64,000 nt of DNA from CAVVIH01 sp963748295 (lineage in GTDB: Bacteria > Acidobacteriota > Vicinamibacteria > Vicinamibacterales > 2-12-FULL-66-21). The stretch covers positions 310,001-374,000 of the forward strand of contig CAVVIH010000005.1 in NCBI GenBank assembly GCA_963748295.1, in the 5' to 3' direction. Shown here one piece after another: positions 19,066 to 26,271 of the stretch. Made by a program: the position numbers and the translations under genes. Under the pieces are notes generated by a model. The model ran no database searches. It was given only the letters and a program-made list of their open reading frames with translations, and was not told the DNA's origin. Numbering within the stretch: the first letter of the stretch is position 1; each line of letters starts with the position of its first letter.

Positions 19066-21474
19066 CTAGAACACCTTGTAGGCGGTCACCCGGAAGACGT
19101 GCGTGCCTCGTCCTCCATCGGAGTTTCGTCCCTGCACACCGTAGCCCCACTCGCCGGCAAGCAATGTGCCGAACGGCGCCGGCGTTTCGATCGCGGCGCC
19201 GATTCCGGTGAACGGGTGGAATCCTTTCCCGAATCCCGGATCCTGCACGAACGCGAAATCGGCGAAGCCGTCGAGCCTCAGCCGCCCGCCCACTGACCAG
19301 GCGACAGCGTTTCTGACGACGGCGCCGCGATCATACCGGATCAGGGCCGAAGGATAGCCATGAAGTCTGTTGTCGAAGGCGCCGAACGCGAAACGGCTGA
19401 ACCGATCGAGATCGTGACCGCCCATCCAGCTTCCCTCGACGTGCGCGACCAGCCGCGGCGTCACGACCGCCGACCGACCGAGCGTGAGTCCGTAGCGCTG
19501 GAAATCACGATGCCGCGACGCGTCATCTTCGCGGCCTGACCAGCCCCACGGCCGCCACCCGGAGCGGATCGCCGGCGACCACCATGCGCTGGCGTTCCAG
19601 CCCGCCTGATGGAAGTCGAGCGAGAAGCGGAGCGCGTGCGCGAGCTGGGAGGAAGGAACCATGAAGTCCGTGTCGGTCGTGTCCGCACGGTCGTAGTGCG
19701 TGTAATCGAGCTCGTACCCGCCGCGCAGCGACAGCCGCGGCGACAGCGGCCGGACGAACCACACCGAGGCGTGGGCCGGCCGCTGACGCACGTTCTGCGC
19801 ATACTGCTCCCGACCGTCCTCGAACGCGCGGTCGTTGTAGGCGCTGGCGATGCCAAACGCCCTTCCTGCGATCTGCCACCGCGTCCCGTTGATCGACGGA
19901 ATGGAGAATGCCAGCTGCCCGAACGTGCCGCCGTAGAACCCATTGAACTGCGTGCCGGTTCCAAACAGATCGAAATCGACGTAGCTCACGCCGGCAAACG
20001 GCAGCGGGGTCGAGATGTTGGGATCGACGATCGTCCCGGCAACGATCGTCCGCACGCGTTCGGCGGGTCTCACCACCTGACGTTCAACGGCCTGCGGCGA
20101 GGGTTCGCCTGAGTTGTTCGAGGGCGGCGCGGCAAGATACCGGTAACCCTCCGGCGTATCGCGCAGCATGATGTTGCGCGATGCGTATGCGAGGCGACGC
20201 CTCTCGTCGAAGTCGGGCGGGTTGATCTCGTGCCGGTCCAGCGACACGACACGCTCGATGGGCGTGCGGTGCGCGGCTCCTTCGTAGACCTGGTTCGTTC
20301 GCGATCTGGTGAGCAGCCACAGACCGGGGGCCGATCGCGAGAACTCGTCGGTCTGCTCTGACGCGAGAATTGGACCGCGCAGGTTGGTTTGCACGGCCGA
20401 GACTCTGACCAGCGCGAATTCGTCGACGCTGATCCACGCGCGGCCACGAAACAACGACTCGCCAGGCCGTACCGGCTCGAAGCCGACGACATAGGACGGG
20501 GTGCCGGCGATCGTTTCTGTCCCATGCAGCGAGTAGCGGTAGGCATTCGACAGCTCGATCGCGAGCGGAGGCGAGGCCACCCGCTCGGGCTCGAGGAGCG
20601 GGAGACGCGGCACGCCGCTGCCCACGTCCAGACCGTTGACCTTCACGCGGCGCTGCTCGATGTCGGTGTGAGTGGCGCCGCGGTAAATAAACGTGTCCGC
20701 CGTGATCGTCAGCGGCGCCGGAAAGCCTGGCGCCTCGAAGGTCAGCGTCATGCTGCCCGAAGAGATCTCTGTCCGGACGGCGGCGCGCTGTCTGGCCGCC
20801 GCCGCCTGATGGCGCGCGATGATTTCATCGATCGTCAACTGGCGCGGCGCCCGCACGTCGACCTCTTCCCCGAGCGCGCGGGTCAACGCCGACACTGCCC
20901 GACCGAACGCCGCCGGATCGCCGGGCGCGCGCCACACTGACCGCTCGGCGCCGTCAGCCAGAGCGTACTGTCCCGATCTCTCGTCGAGAGTGCCGGCAAG
21001 CTCCCACCAGCGAACGGCCCCCTGCGGTCGCTCCGGGCTGACGATGACGTCGACGTAGGAGCCGGCATCCTGGGAAAGGAGGGACCGAAGGAGATCGCGC
21101 GAACCCTCCACCGCGATGATGACGTCGCGCGGCATCGCTGCGCGCACGGCGGTGACACGCCGTTTCACTTCGAACGCGACTCGGTCGGTTGGCAAACCGG
21201 TACCGTCGAGCGTCAGGAGGACACCCGGGCGGCCGCCGCGTGCGCGGATCGCTTCGTGTGCGGCCGCCATGGCCGTTTCGGAGTCCGACCTCAGCCGGAT
21301 GAGCACATCCATGCCGTCGAGCGACGATGGGAGAGGCACTCCGGCCGCCTCGATGAGGATGGCGACGCAACCCGCGCAGGGGCCAGATTGGGCAGCCGCC
21401 CGTAACGGGGTCGCGAGCGAGCCGAGCCCGGCGAGAAGTGTCACGAAACGAAGCGCGCGGCGCGCAGACTTCAC
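19066..21474 (-). CDS. Large exported protein with predicted C-terminal outer-membrane barrel
   Basis: An 802-residue protein of no family I can name. It has a signal peptide (FVTLLAGLGSLATPLRAAAQ). A first region (about 30-220) is alpha/beta, with CAGC and glycosidase-like spacing (GVLLTLDGTGLPTD, DVIIAVEG). A middle region (about 230-460) has a LolA/outer-membrane lipoprotein sorting-like beta pattern (GSMTLTFEAPGFPAPLTITA). A C-terminal half of alternating aromatic strands (FNGFYGGTFGQLAFSIPSIN, GYELDYTHY) ends in VFRVTAYKVF. The terminal Phe is the usual Bam recognition signal. It is paired with the VWFA protein, which suggests a surface complex. Confidence 0.7.
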   Translation of the reverse strand: MKSARRALRFVTLLAGLGSLATPLRAAAQSGPCAGCVAILIEAAGVPLPSSLDGMDVLIRLRSDSETAMAAAHEAIRARGGRPGVLLTLDGTGLPTDRVAFEVKRRVTAVRAAMPRDVIIAVEGSRDLLRSLLSQDAGSYVDVIVSPERPQGAVRWWELAGTLDERSGQYALADGAERSVWRAPGDPAAFGRAVSALTRALGEEVDVRAPRQLTIDEIIARHQAAAARQRAAVRTEISSGSMTLTFEAPGFPAPLTITADTFIYRGATHTDIEQRRVKVNGLDVGSGVPRLPLLEPERVASPPLAIELSNAYRYSLHGTETIAGTPSYVVGFEPVRPGESLFRGRAWISVDEFALVRVSAVQTNLRGPILASEQTDEFSRSAPGLWLLTRSRTNQVYEGAAHRTPIERVVSLDRHEINPPDFDERRRLAYASRNIMLRDTPEGYRYLAAPPSNNSGEPSPQAVERQVVRPAERVRTIVAGTIVDPNISTPLPFAGVSYVDFDLFGTGTQFNGFYGGTFGQLAFSIPSINGTRWQIAGRAFGIASAYNDRAFEDGREQYAQNVRQRPAHASVWFVRPLSPRLSLRGGYELDYTHYDRADTTDTDFMVPSSQLAHALRFSLDFHQAGWNASAWWSPAIRSGWRPWGWSGREDDASRHRDFQRYGLTLGRSAVVTPRLVAHVEGSWMGGHDLDRFSRFAFGAFDNRLHGYPSALIRYDRGAVVRNAVAWSVGGRLRLDGFADFAFVQDPGFGKGFHPFTGIGAAIETPAPFGTLLAGEWGYGVQGRNSDGGRGTHVFRVTAYKVF

Positions 21475-21550
21475 ACCAGCATCGTACAGCCTTGCGTCTC
21501 GTGTGAAGATCTGCGAAATTCCGTGCCCCTCCCACTTCTTTAAACAGGCG

Positions 21551-21556
21551 TATAAT
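21551..21556 (+). promoter_or_regulatory. Probable -10 element of the DHH protein gene
   Basis: A perfect TATAAT lies 63 nt before the GTG start in the divergent gap. I see no clear TTGACA 17 nt upstream. Confidence 0.45.
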
Positions 21557-21618
21557 CAGAGATCTGGTCATGGACACCCTGCGGCCCCCGGCAGCGGGCC
21601 AGGTGAGGGTCGGCTGAC

Positions 21619-23046
21619 GTGCGCGTCTTTGCCGTTTGTCAAGACGAGCTCGTCATACGCTCACTGGACGAGGTGCTGCTGCCGAGCTTTGAAGTCGATT
21701 TTCTCGTCGAAAGCCGCCCGATGGCGCGGCGTCTCCATGACGCCGGCATCCAGGTCATCACCGGCGACCCCCGCAGGATAGACACCTACCTCAAAGCGGA
21801 CATCTCCCCCAGCACCTGTTTCATCGTCGAAGACAACGGCCGGAAGAGCGTGCGCAAGGTGATCTCCGCGATCCGCGACGCCGGCGGCACGCTGATTTAC
21901 GTGCTGCACAGCGGCGCGCGGCCGGCGCGCAACGGCGAGGCGCTGCGATCGGCCATGCCCGACGTGACGCACATGGATCTGGCGGAGTTGATCCGCCCGA
22001 CCCTCGTCACCGAACTGAGCCGCTCGCTGACGCGCGCGCGGGTGCAGCAGTATCAGCGGTACTTCGCCGACGCCGACCGCGTGCTGATCCTGCTCCACAA
22101 CGATCCGGACCCCGACGCGCTGGCAAGCGGCCTCGCGCTGCGCAATCTTTTGCGGCGCACCAAGACCACCGCGATCATCGGCGCGATGCAGGGGGTCAGC
22201 AGGCCGGAAAACCTGCGCATGGCCAACATGCTCGACATCCACGTCGAGCAGATCACCGCCGTGTCGCTGCGCGAGTTCGAGCGCATCGCGACGGTGGACG
22301 TCCAGCCGCACTACTTCGGCGGGCTGCTCGATCGCGCGGATCTCGTCATCGATCACCACCCCGAGCAGCCGGGCTACAGCGCCGTGTTCAAGGACATCCG
22401 CGCGGACTACGGATCGACGTGCACGATCCTCACCGAGCACCTTCGCGCGGTCGACGTCAACATCTCGGAGCGCACCGCGACGGCGATGCTCTACGCGATC
22501 AAGTCCGACACGCTGTTTTTTGCGCGCCATACCAACCGCGTCGACCTGGAGGCGTTCACCTTCCTGTATCCGCTCGCGGATGCGGCGCTCATCAGGAAGA
22601 TGGAAGGCGCCGAAATCACGATGGAGCGGCTGGAGTACGTGACGCGCGCGAGCCAGGGCGGCATCCTGCGCGATCAGGTGTTCAGCGCGTTCATCGGCGA
22701 AGCGCCGCGCGAGGACTTCATCCCCTACACCGCCGACTTCTTCCTGCAGCTCGAAGGGGTGAAGTGGACGATCGTCGCCGGCGTGGTCAGCGGCGCGCTG
22801 ATCGTGAGCGTCCGAAATCTCGGCTACTCGCGCAACGCCGGCGAGTTCGTCCGGCGCTGGTTCGGCGATGTCGGCAGCGCCGGCGGGCACCGCGCGATGG
22901 CCAAGGCGGTCGTTCCAATCGACCGTTTCCGCCAGAAGTTCGGCGAGCTCTCGGGGCCGGCGATCACCGCCCGAATCGCGGAGATCGCCGAGCAGTTCCT
23001 GCACGAGCCGGCGATCGAGAAGAAGAAGGAAGCGGTCGCCCGCTGA
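21619..23046 (+). CDS. TrkA-N (RCK-like) / DHH-DHHA1 phosphoesterase fusion
   Basis: A 475-residue protein joining two modules. Residues 1-120 form a Rossmann-like TrkA-N domain (MRVFAVCQDELVIRSLDEVL, GDPRRIDTYL). Residues from about 150 form a DHH phosphoesterase with HNDPDPDALASG, DRADLVIDHHPE and the DHHA1 motif GSAGGHRAMAK. All metal-binding motifs are intact, so it should hydrolyse short oligonucleotides, pAp or a cyclic dinucleotide product, as NrnA/GdpP relatives do. The N-terminal domain may bind a nucleotide ligand that gates activity. GTG start; promoter at 21551. Confidence 0.88.
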   Translation: MRVFAVCQDELVIRSLDEVLLPSFEVDFLVESRPMARRLHDAGIQVITGDPRRIDTYLKADISPSTCFIVEDNGRKSVRKVISAIRDAGGTLIYVLHSGARPARNGEALRSAMPDVTHMDLAELIRPTLVTELSRSLTRARVQQYQRYFADADRVLILLHNDPDPDALASGLALRNLLRRTKTTAIIGAMQGVSRPENLRMANMLDIHVEQITAVSLREFERIATVDVQPHYFGGLLDRADLVIDHHPEQPGYSAVFKDIRADYGSTCTILTEHLRAVDVNISERTATAMLYAIKSDTLFFARHTNRVDLEAFTFLYPLADAALIRKMEGAEITMERLEYVTRASQGGILRDQVFSAFIGEAPREDFIPYTADFFLQLEGVKWTIVAGVVSGALIVSVRNLGYSRNAGEFVRRWFGDVGSAGGHRAMAKAVVPIDRFRQKFGELSGPAITARIAEIAEQFLHEPAIEKKKEAVAR

Positions 23047-23050
23047 TCGC

Positions 23051-24214
23051 TCAGCGGAGCGCCTGATCGAGATCCGCGATCAGGTCGTCCGCATCCTCGA
23101 GGCCCACCGACAGCCGCGCCATACTGTCGGTCACCCCCGCGCGCTCGAGCTCCTCGGGCGAATGTCCCCACTGAGACGTCAGCAGCGGCAGGCTGCACAG
23201 GCTCTCGACGCCGCCCAGGCTGGCGGCGCGCTTGAACACCTGGAGCCGATCGAAGAATCGGGCGGCACGTTCGTAGCCGCCGCCGAGATCGACGCAGACC
23301 ATGCCGCCGAAGCCGCGCATCTGCCGCGCCGCGATCGCATGATCGGGGTGTGACGGCAGGCCCGGGTAGTAGACCGTCCTCACGCGGGAGTCCTTTTCGA
23401 GCCATCGCGCCACGACCAGCGCGTTCGCGTTCTGACGGTCGACACGGACGGCGAGCGTCTTCAGTCCCCGCCCGAGCGCGTACGCCGCGTACGGGTCGAG
23501 AACCGTTCCGATCTGCTTCCTCACCTTCAGCATCTGGTCGATCATCCCCGCCGGCCCGGCCAGAACGCCTGCCGTGACGTCGCTGTGTCCGTTGAGGTAC
23601 TTCGTCGCGCTGTGCATCACCAGATCGACGCCGAGCGCGATCGGCTGCTGATTGATGGGACTCGCGAACGTGTTGTCGATCACGCAGACCACTTTCCGGC
23701 TCCGGCAGGCGGCGGCGACTTTCGCAACGTCCACGCACCGCAGGGTCGGGTTGATGGGCGACTCGAACCACAGCAGCCTGGTGCGCGAAGAGATCACCTT
23801 CTCGGGCTCGCGCAGCTCGTCGATCGACACGAAGCGCGACGAGATTCCGAACTTCGGCAGCAGATCGCCGATGAGGTGCAGCGTCCCGCCGTAGATTGCC
23901 GAGCTGCAGACGATCTCGTCGCCGCTCGACGTCAGCGCGAGCAGCGCCGTCACCGTCGCCGCCTGACCGCTCGACAGCACGAGCGCCGATTCGGCCCCCT
24001 CGAGCGCCGCGATCTTCTTTTCGACCTCCATGACCGTAGGGTTCGTGTAACGCGAGTACAGGAACTTCGACCCTCGTCCCTCGTTGTAGTCCTTCACCTG
24101 CTCCGCGTTCTCGAACACGAACGTGGTGGTCTCGTAGATGGGCGTCGTGAGCGGCGCCGCGCTCTCGCGCACACTGCCCTCCGGCCGATGGATCAACTCG
24201 GTAGCGGGTTTCAT
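23051..24214 (-). CDS. Cys/Met-metabolism PLP-dependent enzyme (cystathionine gamma-synthase / gamma-lyase type)
   Basis: A 387-residue fold-type I PLP enzyme. SRYTNPTVMEVEKKIAALEGAE, the SSGQAA phosphate loop, the pyridine-binding Asp in CVIDNTFASP, and the Schiff-base Lys in HSATKYLNGHSDVTAG are all present. The family includes cystathionine gamma-synthase, gamma-lyase, O-acetylhomoserine sulfhydrylase and methionine gamma-lyase; motif content alone does not decide among them. It ends 4 nt from the convergent DHH gene. Upstream is a 7-nt-period repeat. The start is MKPATELIHRPEG. Confidence 0.9.
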   Translation of the reverse strand: MKPATELIHRPEGSVRESAAPLTTPIYETTTFVFENAEQVKDYNEGRGSKFLYSRYTNPTVMEVEKKIAALEGAESALVLSSGQAATVTALLALTSSGDEIVCSSAIYGGTLHLIGDLLPKFGISSRFVSIDELREPEKVISSRTRLLWFESPINPTLRCVDVAKVAAACRSRKVVCVIDNTFASPINQQPIALGVDLVMHSATKYLNGHSDVTAGVLAGPAGMIDQMLKVRKQIGTVLDPYAAYALGRGLKTLAVRVDRQNANALVVARWLEKDSRVRTVYYPGLPSHPDHAIAARQMRGFGGMVCVDLGGGYERAARFFDRLQVFKRAASLGGVESLCSLPLLTSQWGHSPEELERAGVTDSMARLSVGLEDADDLIADLDQALR

Positions 24215-24234
24215 TTTTTCCTTTCGGAATCTTT

Positions 24235-24265
24235 CCGGCCCCTGGCCCCTGGTCCCTGGCCCCTG
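24235..24265. repeat. G/C-rich array with 7-nt period
   Basis: Four units of the type CCGGCCC / CTGGCCC / CTGGTCC stand between the PLP enzyme gene and the patatin-like gene. Confidence 0.65.
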
Positions 24266-24311
24266 AAGAAACTCTGTCGCAGTGTCGCCCGACCGGGCAA
24301 ATCCCAACCGG

Positions 24312-25736
24312 CTATTGGACCGTTTCGATTCGTTCGCCGCTGCCGCCGACGACCGGCTCGATGAACAGCCGATAGGCGTCTTCGTAGCCGCGGTTCACGA
24401 GTTCGGCGAGCGTGTGGACGCGATCGGAGCGCTCGTCGTAGACGCCGTCGAAGTCGAGCGGACCCAGCGGATTGTGGACGGGGCGAATCACGTACAGGCC
24501 GGCAAACCGGCCGGACGCGTGCTCGACGACGTCTCGGAGGGCGGCGCCTTCGAAGGTGGCGAGCGGCTCGCCGGCGCGGCCGCGCACGTCCGCGCGTCCC
24601 GCGCTCAGCTCGTGAGGGCCGCCCGCCGCCGACACCGGCGCGACGATGATGATCTGCTCGGCGCCGGCAGCGGCGACCTCCTCGAGGAGCCGCAGCAGCC
24701 CGCCAGGACGATCGCACACGCGATGCGTCTCGCCGCGCCACGGGCCCTCCGGCGCGAACGTCATGAGGTGGGGCTCGCACGCGACTGGCAGCGCGAGCGC
24801 GGCCGCCATGGCGTCGATCGCGTGCTCGCGCGCGACCCCCGCGAGGTCGAACGCTTCCGCCTGCCGGCTCGCGCCCGCGGGTCCGGGCCTGGTGAAGAAC
24901 CGCGCGCGATGGACGCCCGTCAGCAGGCCGAAGACCAGATCGCGGCGGGCGTCGAGATCGTGTACGGCGATGAGCAGCTCGCGGAATCCCGGCTGACCGA
25001 GGTTCTCGTGCAGCAGTTCGAGGTAGCGCCGCGCGAGCTCCGCCGCCGGCGGCGCGGCCAGCGGCGCCGCCCCGCGAATCAGCCCCCAGAGCTCCGACTT
25101 GAACCGCTCGGTCAGCGAATCGGGAGAAAACGGACCGCCGAAGACGCGGCCGGCCAGCCCCTGCTGGGCGCGTCGCTTCGTGAGGCGTCGATTGAGCCCG
25201 GGGAATGCGCCGGCCAGCGCGAGCGCGACGGCGATGAGCAGCGCCAGCAGCGCGAGGCGTGGAATGAACGTCGGCAGCACCGCCGGGGCGAAGAGCGCCT
25301 CCATCCAGCGGCTGTATCCGGTCGTGAGCGCCGAGCCGATCCGCACGACGCCGACCAGGGTGAGGAGCAGGCCGACGATCGCAACCGCCACCGACAAGGC
25401 GAGCAGGACGAGCGGAACCGCAAGGATCGCGCACCCGGCGAGGAGCGCCCAGAACGCGGACTGCAGCGAACGCCGCCACCCGTAGGACGAGCGCGCCGGA
25501 GGCGACCGCCAGATCCCGCCTTCCTCCCAAAGCCGCGCGCTGCCGTCGATCGCCGCGAACATCGCGCCCGCCGCGCCGATGCCGCGCCCGGCGACGATGT
25601 CGACGCGAATGCCGGCCTCGTGCAACGCGTGCAGCACGCCGGCGTGATAGGCGCCGCCAGTGCCGGTGCCCGTCAGCACCAGCGCCGTGCGCAGCCGTGT
25701 CGAATATTGGCGGTCGGGCGAATCGGGAGTGATCAC
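24312..25736 (-). CDS. Patatin-like membrane protein lacking the catalytic serine
   Basis: 474 residues. The start has the patatin oxyanion loop (VLTGTGTGGAYHAGVLHALHEAG), but the nucleophile elbow that should be GxSxG reads GRGIG in VAGRGIGAAGAMFAA, so the serine is absent. The Asp partner survives only as DFDGVYDE. Two or three membrane helices are inserted after it (LLAGCAILAVPLVLLALSVA, then another near 165-185). Known patatins are serine acyl hydrolases. This protein is probably a non-catalytic relative, perhaps a membrane lipid-binding or scaffold protein. It is encoded 10 nt from greA on the same strand. Confidence 0.65.
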   Translation of the reverse strand: MITPDSPDRQYSTRLRTALVLTGTGTGGAYHAGVLHALHEAGIRVDIVAGRGIGAAGAMFAAIDGSARLWEEGGIWRSPPARSSYGWRRSLQSAFWALLAGCAILAVPLVLLALSVAVAIVGLLLTLVGVVRIGSALTTGYSRWMEALFAPAVLPTFIPRLALLALLIAVALALAGAFPGLNRRLTKRRAQQGLAGRVFGGPFSPDSLTERFKSELWGLIRGAAPLAAPPAAELARRYLELLHENLGQPGFRELLIAVHDLDARRDLVFGLLTGVHRARFFTRPGPAGASRQAEAFDLAGVAREHAIDAMAAALALPVACEPHLMTFAPEGPWRGETHRVCDRPGGLLRLLEEVAAAGAEQIIIVAPVSAAGGPHELSAGRADVRGRAGEPLATFEGAALRDVVEHASGRFAGLYVIRPVHNPLGPLDFDGVYDERSDRVHTLAELVNRGYEDAYRLFIEPVVGGSGERIETVQ

Positions 25737-25746
25737 GCCCCCTCGC

Positions 25747-26211
25747 TTACTCGTCGTGGATGGTGAGCAGTTTGACGACCTCGAAGCGCTTGCTGCCGTT
25801 GGGCGCGCTGACGGTCACCTCGTCGCCCTCTTCCTTGTTGATGAGCGCCCGGCCGATCGGCGATGCGGTGGAAATCAACCCCTGGTCGACGTCGGCATCT
25901 TCGGGCATCACGAGCTGGTAGATGATGACCTGGCCGTTTGGATCCTTCAGGTGGACGGTGGAGCCGAACCCGACTTTGTCGTGCGGCAGCTTGTCGAGGT
26001 TCATCAGCGCGATCTCGCCGACCCGCTTCTTCAGCAGGCTGATGCGGGACTCGACCAGGCGCTGACGCTCCTTGGCCGCCTGGTATTCGGCGTTCTCGCG
26101 CAGGTCGCCCAGCTCGCGCGCCCGCTTGATCTCCTGAGGCAGTTCGGTCTTCAGCTCCTTCTCGAGCTGATGGATCTCGTCCTCGAACTTCTTCAGGATA
26201 CGGCCTTTCAT
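25747..26211 (-). CDS. greA: Transcription elongation factor GreA
   Basis: 154 residues. The N-terminal coiled coil carries the acidic tip (ARELGDLRENAEYQAAKE) that enters the RNA polymerase secondary channel and stimulates cleavage of backtracked RNA. The C-terminal FKBP-like domain follows (GSTVHLKDPNG, ISTASPIGRALINKEEGDEV). Start MKGRILKKFEDEI. It is transcribed divergently from the kinase gene and upstream of the patatin-like gene. Confidence 0.95.
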   Translation of the reverse strand: MKGRILKKFEDEIHQLEKELKTELPQEIKRARELGDLRENAEYQAAKERQRLVESRISLLKKRVGEIALMNLDKLPHDKVGFGSTVHLKDPNGQVIIYQLVMPEDADVDQGLISTASPIGRALINKEEGDEVTVSAPNGSKRFEVVKLLTIHDE

Positions 26212-26271
26212 CGGTAAGGATGGTAACAGAAGCTATCAGCTTTCAGCTTGATCTAAGATTCCCTTGCGTCG

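Noticed and set aside
24211..25530. An alternative minus-strand protein over the patatin-like gene
   Set aside because: It is in a different frame, low in hydrophobic order and rich in Arg/Gly; the patatin frame keeps a recognisable N-terminal loop and membrane helices.
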